This document shows positions 53,333 through 63,209 of a DNA stretch of 64,000 nucleotides, one piece after another (position 1 is the first letter of the stretch; each line of letters starts with the position of its first letter). The position numbers and the translations under genes were made by a program. The DNA comes from Klebsiella pneumoniae (lineage in GTDB: Bacteria > Desulfobacterota > Binatia > UBA12015), in the NCBI GenBank assembly GCA_945872365.1, contig CAMBZJ010000001.1, forward strand, positions 62,001 through 126,000. Reading direction: 5' to 3'. Below the pieces are notes generated by a model, which had not been told where the DNA came from, searched no databases, and worked only from the letters and a program-made list of their open reading frames with translations.

Positions 53333-54532
53333 TCAGCGACCGGGGGCCTGTGCGCCACCGAGATCGGTGCCGACGCGGAGTCGATCGAGGTAGCCCCGGT
53401 ACACGAAGGAGCGGTCGCGCCTCTTGCCGGTCGTCTCGACGAGAACGCCCGCGGCCACGAGCAGCTCGATCGCCCGCCCTGCGGTGGGCTTGGTCGTCTC
53501 CACGAGCTTCATCACCGATGCGACGGTCACGACGGGGTGGCGCGGCAAGAGCTCGAAGAGGCGCAGCGCAACGACCGACATCCCTTCGTGCGCGAGCACG
53601 TGCGCGCGATCCGCGGCCACCAGCGCGAACAGATCCCGCGCTGAGGCGACTGCTTCGTCGGCGATCGTCCCGACCCCATCGAGGAAGAAGTCGAGCCAGC
53701 CCTCCCAGTCGCCATCGACTCGGACGGCGTTGAGCCGACGGTAGTAGTCCTCGCGATGCCGCTTGAAGAAGAGGCTCAGGTAGAGGAGCGGCTTGGTCAG
53801 CAGCTTCCAGTGCTCGAGCAGCAGCGTCACGAGCAGGCGTCCGATGCGGCCGTTGCCGTCGAGGTAGGGGTGGATGGTCTCGAACTGTACGTGCAGGAGT
53901 CCGGCACGCACGAGCGGCGGCAGAGAGTCGTCTGCGTGCAGGTACTTCTCGAACGCGCCGAGCACCTCGCCCAGCACCTGCGGAGGTGGCGGCACGTACG
54001 CGGCGTTGCCGGGACGGCTTCCGCCGATCCAGTTCTGGCTGCGACGCACCTCGCCCGGAAGCTTCTCGGCGCCGCGCACGCCGCGCATGAGGCGCGAGTG
54101 TGTCTCGCTCAACAGGCGCATCGAGAGCGGCAGGCCCTTCGGGGTGGCAAGCTGCGCGCGCGCGTAGGCGAGCGCATCGAGGTAGTTGCACACCTCCTCG
54201 ACGTCGGCGTTGGGCGCGGCGTTCTGCTCGGCGCCGCCCTGGGCCTCGAACGTGAGGAGGTCGACGAGGGTCGCCTGTGTTCCCTCGATCTGCGACGAGA
54301 GTACGGCTTCCTTGCGGACGAACGCGTAGATGAACCAGTCGAGCGAGGGGACCATCTCCCCAGCCAGCTCGAGGCGAACGAGCGCCTGCTCCGCCGCACG
54401 AAGGCGCTCGGCCAGGGCGGCGTCGACGACGACGGGCGGATCCACGGGTGGCAGCGCGTGCGGGACAAAGGCCGCGACCTCCTCCCCACCCACGGTGCTC
54501 CGCTCGTATCGTCCGGTCGCTCGCTTTGGCAT
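53333..54532 (-). CDS. Fic family protein (AMPylator type, N-terminal inhibitory motif)
   Basis: A 399-residue protein. An N-terminal DUF4172-like region contains SSQIEGT at residues 79-85, fitting the (S/T)xxxE(G/N) auto-inhibitory motif before the Fic domain (class II). The Fic core has the active loop HPYLDGNGRIGRLL with catalytic His221. The C-terminal ~90 residues form a winged helix (HPVVTVASVMKLVETTKPTAG...). Such proteins transfer AMP to target proteins and are regulated by the inhibitory Glu. The start ATG at 54532 gives the complete inhibitory region. No adjacent antitoxin gene, consistent with class II. Confidence 0.94.
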   Translation of the reverse strand: MPKRATGRYERSTVGGEEVAAFVPHALPPVDPPVVVDAALAERLRAAEQALVRLELAGEMVPSLDWFIYAFVRKEAVLSSQIEGTQATLVDLLTFEAQGGAEQNAAPNADVEEVCNYLDALAYARAQLATPKGLPLSMRLLSETHSRLMRGVRGAEKLPGEVRRSQNWIGGSRPGNAAYVPPPPQVLGEVLGAFEKYLHADDSLPPLVRAGLLHVQFETIHPYLDGNGRIGRLLVTLLLEHWKLLTKPLLYLSLFFKRHREDYYRRLNAVRVDGDWEGWLDFFLDGVGTIADEAVASARDLFALVAADRAHVLAHEGMSVVALRLFELLPRHPVVTVASVMKLVETTKPTAGRAIELLVAAGVLVETTGKRRDRSFVYRGYLDRLRVGTDLGGAQAPGR

Positions 54533-54932
54533 GTCGGCTCCGCTCGGAACGCCCGCTTAGCTTGGCGCGCAGGCTGGGAAAGCCGGCGTGACTAGGGTGG
54601 TGCGCTCGAAACGAATCCTTTACCAGTGTCCATCGTTAGTCAAGTGCGCGTTACTAGCGATGCCGAGGCCGGCCGACGCGGAGGTCGCGCCGGAGGTACG
54701 CCGTGACGCGCTGGTTAACTGCATTACGGCCTGCTCACCTGCCGTTCGTGTGGCGGCCGCCTCCGCCTCGTCGCGACGATCCAGGCCCCTGCCATGGTAC
54801 TGCGCTGAAACGCGACGAAACGCTGCGGTTCATCGCGCCACCGCGTCGCCCCGGATCCGCCTCGTCCCACGTGGTGATCGTCCGGGCACGGGGGTTGCTC
54901 CCCCGGACGGCCATGGTGCTATCCTTCGGCTC
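54533..54932. other. 400-bp stretch without a recognisable gene
   Basis: Separates the divergent Fic and Uma2-type genes. The bases around 54590-54730 are less GC-rich than the surroundings, but no domain, tRNA or convincing promoter was found. Confidence 0.5.
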
Positions 54933-55499
54933 GTGTCGAGCCCCAAGCGACGCGCCACGTACGAGGATCTGATGGAGGTCCCCGACACGAAGGTCGCCGA
55001 GATCATCGACGGCCAACTGATCGTCAGCCCGCGGCCGGCGAGCCCGCATGCGTACGCGGCCACAGTGCTGGGGAGCGACGTGGCCGGATCCTTCCATGGC
55101 CCACCGGGGCCGCCGCCCGCTCCCGGAGGCTGGTGGATCCTTCTCGAGCCGGAACTCCACCTGGGGAACGACGTCCTCGTCCCCGATGGGGCGGGCTGGC
55201 GTCGCGAGCGACTGCCGGTATTCCCGAAGGGCGCCTTTTTCACGGCGGCACCCGACTGGGTCTGCGAGATCGTCTCGCCGTCGACGGGACGCACCGACCG
55301 CAGCGCCAAGATGCGCCTCTATGCCGCCGCCGGGATCGGCCACCTCTGGATGGTCGATCCCGAACTGGAAACCCTCGAGGTCTACGGCCTCGAGGCCGGA
55401 CGCTGGGTCGTTCTCGACGTCCAGGCGGGCGACGCGGTAACTCGCGCCGCGCCCTTCGACGCCGTCGACCTGCGCCTCGGCCGCTGGTGGGTTCCATGA
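54933..55499 (+). CDS. Uma2 family (DUF820) putative restriction-endonuclease-like protein
   Basis: A 188-residue protein. RRATYEDLMEVPDTKVAEII is the typical start with DGQLIVSPRPASPHA, then ELHLGNDVLVPDGAGWR (metal-site Asp), WVCEIVSPSTGRTDRSAKMR (Glu...Lys, the PD-(D/E)xK core) and LYAAAGIGHLWMVDPE. These proteins are common in accessory regions and have no settled biological role. The GTG start at 54933 fits the family N-terminus; no strong ribosome-binding site is seen. Confidence 0.9.
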   Translation: MSSPKRRATYEDLMEVPDTKVAEIIDGQLIVSPRPASPHAYAATVLGSDVAGSFHGPPGPPPAPGGWWILLEPELHLGNDVLVPDGAGWRRERLPVFPKGAFFTAAPDWVCEIVSPSTGRTDRSAKMRLYAAAGIGHLWMVDPELETLEVYGLEAGRWVVLDVQAGDAVTRAAPFDAVDLRLGRWWVP

Positions 55500-55960
55500 A
55501 GCGCCGCTCTGCTCGACAGCCCGCCATCCCGCGACATACCGCGGCGGCACCCCGCGCGCGCCACTAGGAGGGAACGAAACGCGGGTTCTCCGTGTTCATC
55601 CGAGCAGGGTCATGTACTCGCGCCTGGATCCGCGGCCTCGAACTGGTGACGGCGGCGCGCAAGGCAGGAGTGACGCCGACGACCTCACGATTCCGACGTC
55701 CGGCCGTCTGGGAGGGCCGTCTTGCGGCGGGACGTGATGCCTGGTGCCTGTGCTCGAGCAGCTGGTTGAGATCCATGGCTGTCCGAGGGCAATACCCTGC
55801 GGCTCGACAACGGGCCTGAATTCACGGCCGAGGTCTTCCACGAGCGGTGCCGGGCGCACGGGATCGGGTGTAGGGCGGATTCAGGATCGGGTGGTCGAAG
55901 AAATCGTCGGCCGCCGAAGTCAAGACTATGACCCGACGCCGACCCTGTTCGCAGTCGACC
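55500..55960. other. gap holding only a transposase scrap
   Basis: Besides the transposase fragment at 55744-55890, no gene or regulatory structure is visible in this ~460-bp gap. Confidence 0.5.
55744..55890 (+). pseudogene. IS3-type transposase fragment with frameshift
   Basis: LEQLVEIHGCPRAI in one frame is followed, after a frame change near 55796, by LRLDNGPEFTAEVFHERCRA with HGI, the second catalytic Asp region of rve-type transposases. Only ~45 codons remain. It differs in sequence from the remnant at 48.6-49.3 kb, so it comes from another element. Confidence 0.7.
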
Positions 55961-56644
55961 CTACCTCGCCGCCGTCAGGTCGTTCGTGACCAGCGCCCTC
56001 TTCGACCAGTGCTCGCCGATCCCCTGCACGAACTCCGGGCGGACGAGCTTGGCGCGATCGACCAGCCGCCCCGCGGACTCGACGCGGACGTAGAGTCCTT
56101 CCGCAGGCCCGTCGGTGAGTTTCGAGGCTCCGAGCAGCTTCCGCAGTCCGGCCAGGTCGAACCGGCCGCGGCCGAGCTCCGGCACGACCGACACGCCGAT
56201 CCGACCCGCCAACTCGTTCCTCCGGTCGACGCTCCAGAACTCCTCTACCTCCCGGTCGAACACGTCGAAGGCGAGAAACCAGTCAGGCAGCCGCGTGTAG
56301 CGCACGCTGTGAACCGCGTGGCACCACTCGCCGAACAGGACCAGGTGCGGGGCGAGCACCGCCTCGAGATCGTGGCGCTTCGTCGAGAGCCACCGTCGTA
56401 GAGGTCGCCACTGCCCCTGCAGGTCTTCGAGGTCGAGGTAGCTCCCGCGGTTCTGTGCCTGCAGCGCGCCCTCGCCGTCGACGGAGAACCCGAGGTTCGC
56501 CCCGTCCACCTTCTCCTCCACGACGACGTCCTGCGCCAGCAGCGCCCGTACCGACTCCTCGGGAAGCACCTTGTCGTCGCGCGGCACCCCGGCCCCGAGC
56601 CAGGCGAGGTGCGGGGTGTGGGGGAACCGGAAGAACTCGCTCAT
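55961..56644 (-). CDS. small RNA ligase family protein
   Basis: A 227-residue nucleotidyltransferase with the RNA-ligase motifs in order: motif I VVEEKVDGANLGF (Lys45 would carry AMP), motif III-like LVLFGEWCHAVHSV, IIIa WFLAFDVFD, motif IV AEGLYVRVES, and motif V DRAKLVRPEFVQ. It fits the short stand-alone ligase group that joins or repairs RNA ends using ATP. The ATG at 56644 is chosen because the fold starts there; the frame continues upstream without a stop into the broken ATPase gene. Role unknown; an RNA-repair or defence function is inference from the neighbour. Confidence 0.88.
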   Translation of the reverse strand: MSEFFRFPHTPHLAWLGAGVPRDDKVLPEESVRALLAQDVVVEEKVDGANLGFSVDGEGALQAQNRGSYLDLEDLQGQWRPLRRWLSTKRHDLEAVLAPHLVLFGEWCHAVHSVRYTRLPDWFLAFDVFDREVEEFWSVDRRNELAGRIGVSVVPELGRGRFDLAGLRKLLGASKLTDGPAEGLYVRVESAGRLVDRAKLVRPEFVQGIGEHWSKRALVTNDLTAAR

Positions 56645-57612
56645 CCCGGATCCACCTGCGCCCGCAACCAGACATCGAGGACCTACCCCCTGACCGGGTT
56701 GGCCAGCACGCTCGATCATCTTGCGCGTCTGTCGCTCGGTCTCGCCGATGGCGTCGCCGAAGAAGTGCTTCGGCCAGTTGCGGACGCGGCCGGAGGGATC
56801 GACCTCGAGGCGTGTCAGCTGGGGGGCCCCGTGCTCGTCGCGATCCACGAAGTAGAGCCGGCAGTCCTCGCTCGCGAACTTCTCCTCCGCGATCATCGTC
56901 TGCAGGCGCCGGAACAGGTGCTCCGAGTGCGTCTCCACCAGGAACTGCACCTTCCGCTCGCGCGCGACCTCGACCATGAGCTCGGCGAGCCCGCCCTGGG
57001 CTCGCGGGTGCAGGTGGATCTCCGGCTGCTCGGCGACGATGGTCGTCCCCGGCTTCACGAAGTGGGCCAGCACGAGCATCGGGAGCACCTGGGAGATCCC
57101 GAAGCCGACGTCCATGATGTTGGCTCGCCGGGAACCGCGGATGACGATGAGTTCGTAGTGCCTCGACTTACCCTGGCGCTCCAGCACCAATTGGTCGGCC
57201 ACCCCGAGTCGCTTGAGCCAGTCCGACACGCGGTCCACGAGCCATTGGGCACCGCCTTCCTTGCCCGGGCGCTGTTTCTTCTTGATGTCGTTGCTCGCGA
57301 GCAAGGCGTGGACGGCCGTCTCGCCGCGCTTTCCGAGGTCGCCGGGCTCGACCCCGCTCCACAGGTAGCGTGGATGACCGACTCGGCGGTGCCGACGTCG
57401 ACGAGGTCCACGGCCTGGCCGCCGAGGTTCAGGTCGAGGGTTCGGTCCGGGCTGTCGAAGGTCTGCTTCAGGAGGAGCGGCACCTGCAGAATCGAAGTCT
57501 TGCCGGCGGAGTTCGGGCCGAGAAAGAGTGTGATCGGAGCGAGTTCGATGCCGGGAGCCCAGAGCTGCTCGCCCCACGCTTTGAAGTTCTTGATACGCAG
57601 GTTGGTCAGCAT
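56645..57612 (-). pseudogene. AAA ATPase (DUF3696-like), internally deleted and frameshifted
   Basis: A good ribosome-binding site (GGGAGG) and ATG at 57612 start LTNLRIKNFKAWGEQLW, followed by ITLFLGPNSAGKTSILQ (Walker A) and LGGQAVDLVDVGTAESVIH. The frame then changes near 57370 and the match resumes far downstream in the family with YLWSGVEPGDLGKRGETAVH, GFGISQVLPMLVL (signature-like), VAEQPEIHLHPRAQG (Walker B) and FLVETHSEHLFRRLQTM. Some 150-200 codons of the usual middle are missing. The second frame has no stop before the RNA ligase. Non-functional as it stands; a SMC/OLD-like ATPase paired with a ligase in its intact form. Confidence 0.8.
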
Positions 57613-57811
57613 TGCCGTGCCTCCCGCTCGCGCGGCCATGGACCGGGTGGCACCTTGCCGCCCGGCCAGCCGCGAAAGATGTACCCGAGGCCGGAGCGGC
57701 GGACCAGCCGAGCGAACCGGTCTCCTCGATTGTTCGCTTCCCCATGTGTTCCCTCGCATGACCGCACTCCCCGACGGTTGACGCCCCCACCCCCGTCCGC
57801 TTGAACCCTTC

Positions 57812-59815
<2,004 letters not shown>

Positions 59816-59930
59816 CTCTTGCTTGCCGGAGGTGAGCATTCGTGGGTACCCCAGGCAGCGGCCCTGATCGACGAACTGCGCTGCGACCGGTGAGCTTGCG
59901 AGCCCCCTCCACCTGAACTCGTCGGCGGTC

Positions 59931-59978
59931 CTCGCCGAGCGCGTACCGGCCGACGTGCTGGCGATGCTCGAGGGCTCG
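59931..59978. repeat. duplicate of a recQ HRDC-coding segment
   Basis: 48 bp here match 59690-59737 inside recQ at about 85% (CTCGCCGAGCGCGT start, common CGATGCT). In frame it reads [16 protein letters not shown] versus [16 protein letters not shown]. It lies 115 bp past the recQ stop and has no start, so it is a decayed partial duplication. Confidence 0.8.
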
Positions 59979-60067
59979 AGCGAGGGCCGGCGCTGGCGAC
60001 CGGAAGCGGCGAGCCGTCGGCGCCGCCTTCGCAACGCCGACGCCTCGCCTCCGTTCTCGGACGACGG

Positions 60068-60715
60068 CTATTCCTCGAGTTCGAGGGTCACGATTCCGTT
60101 CGTCGACGACTTGATCGTCACGTGAACCTGCTTGCCCGAGTTGTTGTCCAGGAAGTAGTGGTTTTCGACCACGTCATTCTCCACCGTGAGGTCCAATGTC
60201 GGGTAGAACAACTTCGCGGACAAGATCGCGGTCGTCACGTCCGTGACGGCGAAAGTTCCCTGGATGGCATCGAAGTAGACCGACGAGAAATACCCGGTGC
60301 CGTTGATGAAGAAGTCCTTGTAAGTGTAGGCTTTGTCAGGCTGCAACTCGCCCGTCGTGTTGTAATACACATACGTCAGGGTCAGGGGCTCATGCGGCGG
60401 ATACTCGTTCGTCAGCTTGAGGACCTGCACGATCTCCCGCAGCGGCGGGTTGATCGGATTCATCGCCGGAGTCGGATCTTCCTCATAAGAATGGTTGCCC
60501 AGCGTGGCGGTTTCGAACGAGACCTTCACGCGCTTGATGTATTTGCCGGACCCGCCGCCGACGAAGTGCGGGCCATTCCCCTTGGAAACGGGGCCGGCCA
60601 CCGAAGAACCACCCGAGGCGACGGCACCCGCGTTCGCGCCAGCCACCTCGCAGACCATCCCGAGGAGACTCGCGGCCACCGCTAGAGTCATCGAAATCCG
60701 AACCTGTTTCAGCAT
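60068..60715 (-). CDS. uncharacterised exported protein
   Basis: A 215-residue protein with a signal peptide (hydrophobic ~9-27, TLAVAASLLGMVCEVAG) and a Gly/Ser-rich linker. The mature part is beta-rich: KVSFETATLGNHSYEEDPTP, LTYVYYNTTGELQPDKAYTY, FFINGTGYFSSVYFDA, LFYPTLDLTVENDVV, and a closing VHVTIKSSTNGIVTLELEE strand. No known family. Base composition is lower in GC than most neighbours. The ATG at 60715 follows a GGAGAAG-type leader. It is divergent from the DUF35 gene across 288 bp, in which nothing is recognised. Confidence 0.75.
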   Translation of the reverse strand: MLKQVRISMTLAVAASLLGMVCEVAGANAGAVASGGSSVAGPVSKGNGPHFVGGGSGKYIKRVKVSFETATLGNHSYEEDPTPAMNPINPPLREIVQVLKLTNEYPPHEPLTLTYVYYNTTGELQPDKAYTYKDFFINGTGYFSSVYFDAIQGTFAVTDVTTAILSAKLFYPTLDLTVENDVVENHYFLDNNSGKQVHVTIKSSTNGIVTLELEE

Positions 60716-61003
60716 CGTCTTCTCCGCTTCTCCTCCGGTCGATCCTCGCCGGAGGCCGTTTTGGAGCTGGTCGTCAGCAGCTCGAGAACCTGATCCTAGG
60801 CTGCCCGACGCAATTCGTCGAGTGTCTATTATCTCGTGGTTTCGTCGGCAATCAGGCCGGCCCGACGCCGGGCACCGGCTCGACCGCCAGCCCCCCGGCC
60901 TGCCCGGCGGCCGGGCTTCGGCGCCCGCCTTGACCCTCGGCCGCGCGGCTGCGACGGTGCAGCGAATCGATCTTCGCAAGACCACCCGGAGGACCTGCCA
61001 CCG

Positions 61004-61414
61004 ATGTCCAAGCCGCTGCCCGCCGTCGACTTCCTGAAGATTCCCGAACAAGGCGACCCCTACCTTGAGGCCCACAAGTGCGGCCCGTGCGGGTCGATCT
61101 ACCTCGACCCGCGCAACACCTGCGCGAAGTGCAGCGCTCGCGGCCAGTTCACCCCGACACGACTGTCGAACGACGGGCACCTCTATGTCTTCTCGGTCGT
61201 CTACCGGTCGTTCCCGGGCGTCGACGTCCCCTACATCTCGGCGATCGTCGACCTCGAGGGAGGCGGCACGATCAAGGGTAACCTGATCGGTATCGAGCCC
61301 GATCCCGCGAAGATCAAGATGGGAATGCCCATCCGCGTCGTCTACAAGGACGCGCTCGGCCGCAAGGACCGGGAGGGCAACTCCTACCTGAGCTACTTCT
61401 TCGAGCCGCGCTGA
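61004..61414 (+). CDS. DUF35 OB-fold / zinc-ribbon protein (acyl-CoA-associated)
   Basis: A 136-residue protein. The N-terminal rubredoxin-like zinc ribbon is HKCGPCGSIYLDPRNTCAKC (four Cys), followed by an OB fold (GHLYVFSVVYRSFPGVDVPY, GGTIKGNLIGIEPDP, VYKDALGRKDREG). DUF35 proteins are encoded next to SCP2-type thiolases and form complexes that stabilise or channel acyl-CoA in steroid, fatty-acid or terpenoid side-chain degradation. It lies 42 bp upstream of the thiolase gene, with CGGAGG as ribosome-binding site. Confidence 0.93.
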   Translation: MSKPLPAVDFLKIPEQGDPYLEAHKCGPCGSIYLDPRNTCAKCSARGQFTPTRLSNDGHLYVFSVVYRSFPGVDVPYISAIVDLEGGGTIKGNLIGIEPDPAKIKMGMPIRVVYKDALGRKDREGNSYLSYFFEPR

Positions 61415-61456
61415 GCGCTCGATTCCACCGACACCGCATCACGCGAGGAGATCGCC

Positions 61457-62605
61457 ATGAGTGACGTCTACGTCGTCGGCATCGACATGATCAAGTTCAT
61501 GAAGGCGGGCACCGGCCCCGCCGTGGAGCAACTGGGAGCCCAGGCGGCGCTGATGGCGCTCGACGACTGCGGGCTCAAGATCCAGGACATGCAGGCTCTC
61601 TACTGCGGCAACCTCGGCCAGGCCGACGCGATGGTCGGCCAGCGCGTGCTGCAGCAAATCGGCCAGACCGGCATCCCGGTGGTGAACTGCGCAAACGCCT
61701 GCGCGACCGGTGCGACGGCCTTCCGCGAGGCCTGGATGTCGATCAAGGCGGGCGTCAACGACGTCGTGCTCGCCGTCGGCGTCGAGAAGATGGGCGCGGG
61801 CCTGCTCGGCGGAGGCGGTGGCCGCAAGGGGATTCCGCGCGAGGGCCTGCTCGGCTCGATGACGATGCCCGCGGTCTTCGCCGAGGCCGGACAGGAGCAT
61901 GCCCGGAAGTACGGCACCACCTTCGAGCAATTCGCCAAGGTCTCGGTGAAGAACCACCACCACTCGACCCTGAACCCCAAGGCGATGTACCAGATCGAGA
62001 CGCCACTCGAGACGGTCATGGGCGCCGAGATGATCGCCTACCCGAACACCAAGCTCATGTGCTCGGTGAACGTCGACGGCTCGGCCGCGGCCGTGCTGTG
62101 CAGCGAGGCCAAGGCAAAGCAGCTCGGCCTCATGAAGCGCGCGGTCCGCGTGAAGGCGTCGGTCATGACGAGCGACCCCTGGCAGGAGCGCGACCTCGTC
62201 ATGCCCGACGTGAACACCTGCACGCGACTCGCCGCGAAGAAGGCCTACGAGACCGCCGGCGTCGGCCCCGAGGACATCGACCTCGTCGAGCTGCACGACT
62301 GCTTCGCGACCGCCGAGCTGCTGCACTACGAGAACCTCTCGCTTTGCAAGGACGGCGAGGCCGGACGGATGATCGACAGCGGTGCGACCTCGATCGGCGG
62401 CAAGATCCCGGTGAATCTCTCCGGCGGCCTGCTCTCGAAGGGCCACCCGCTCGGCGCGACCGGCATCGCGAACATCTACGAGATCTCGACCCACCTGCGC
62501 GGCGAGGCGGGTAAGCGCCAGGTGCCGAACGCGCGGCTCGGGCTCACGCACGTCATCGGGCTCGGCAGCGCGTGCGCGATCCACGTGCTCGAGAAGGTCG
62601 CCTGA
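61457..62605 (+). CDS. thiolase-family protein (SCP2/lipid-transfer type)
   Basis: A 382-residue thiolase of the nondecarboxylating SCP2 type. The nucleophile is Cys82 in NCANACATGATAFREA, the catalytic loop is VELHDCFATAELL, and GHPLGATGIANIYEI supplies the last catalytic His. It probably cleaves a 3-ketoacyl-CoA with the adjacent DUF35 partner; some family members are aldolases. AGGAG lies 8-10 bases before the ATG. Typical length and no irregularities. Confidence 0.94.
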   Translation: MSDVYVVGIDMIKFMKAGTGPAVEQLGAQAALMALDDCGLKIQDMQALYCGNLGQADAMVGQRVLQQIGQTGIPVVNCANACATGATAFREAWMSIKAGVNDVVLAVGVEKMGAGLLGGGGGRKGIPREGLLGSMTMPAVFAEAGQEHARKYGTTFEQFAKVSVKNHHHSTLNPKAMYQIETPLETVMGAEMIAYPNTKLMCSVNVDGSAAAVLCSEAKAKQLGLMKRAVRVKASVMTSDPWQERDLVMPDVNTCTRLAAKKAYETAGVGPEDIDLVELHDCFATAELLHYENLSLCKDGEAGRMIDSGATSIGGKIPVNLSGGLLSKGHPLGATGIANIYEISTHLRGEAGKRQVPNARLGLTHVIGLGSACAIHVLEKVA

Positions 62606-62616
62606 CGGGCCGGCCC

Positions 62617-63099
62617 ATGCGCATCGGGGTGGTGAGCGACACCCACAACCACCTCGCCAACGTCGCTCGCATCGTCGAACTGCTGAACCGCGCCGGTGTG
62701 GACCACGTCGTCCACACCGGCGACATCACCCAGCCCAAGACCCTCGACGTTCTCGCCCGGCTCGTAGCACCGCTCACCGGCGTGCTCGGCAACAACGACC
62801 TAGGCGAGCGCGAAGGGCTGGTCGCGGCGGCCGGCCGCCACGGCATGACGCTGGTCGACCCGCCGCTTTCACTCGAACTCGGCGAGCGCCGCCTGCTCGT
62901 CGCCCACGATCCCCGGGTCCTCGCCGGCCGCGACGACTTCGAACTCGCGCTGCACGGGCACACCCACCGGCACTCGGTCGTCCGCGAGGCGGGTCGCCTC
63001 GTGCTGAACCCCGGCGAGTGCGCCGGGCACCTCCCCGGCCAGAACTCGGTCGGGATCGTCGACCTCGGCGGGCTGGAGGTCGAGATCCTGCGCTTCTAG
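62617..63099 (+). CDS. YfcE/MJ0936-type metallophosphoesterase
   Basis: A 160-residue calcineurin-like phosphodiesterase. Metal ligands are visible in MRIGVVSDTHNHLANV (Asp, His), VVHTGDITQ (Asp), GVLGNNDLGE (Asn), VAHDPR (His), LHGHTHRHSV (two His) and LNPGECAG. Such enzymes hydrolyse phosphodiesters, often 2',3'-cyclic or bis-p-nitrophenyl substrates; the natural substrate is rarely known. It starts 11 bp after the thiolase gene and is probably in the same transcript. Confidence 0.93.
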   Translation: MRIGVVSDTHNHLANVARIVELLNRAGVDHVVHTGDITQPKTLDVLARLVAPLTGVLGNNDLGEREGLVAAAGRHGMTLVDPPLSLELGERRLLVAHDPRVLAGRDDFELALHGHTHRHSVVREAGRLVLNPGECAGHLPGQNSVGIVDLGGLEVEILRF

Positions 63100-63209
63100 G
63101 CGTTTGCGCAGGCCGGGGGGCGGACGCACCCGCGTGCCGCTTGGCTCTCGCCGCGAGCGTCGGCATTCTTCTCCCTTGCGCGCCCCGGGGAATCCGGCGA
63201 CAAGAGCGC

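Noticed and set aside
54648-54690. Resemblance of TTACTAGCGAT to the 16S rRNA region near its 3' end
   Set aside because: Only 11 bases match and the flanks do not; not an rRNA fragment.
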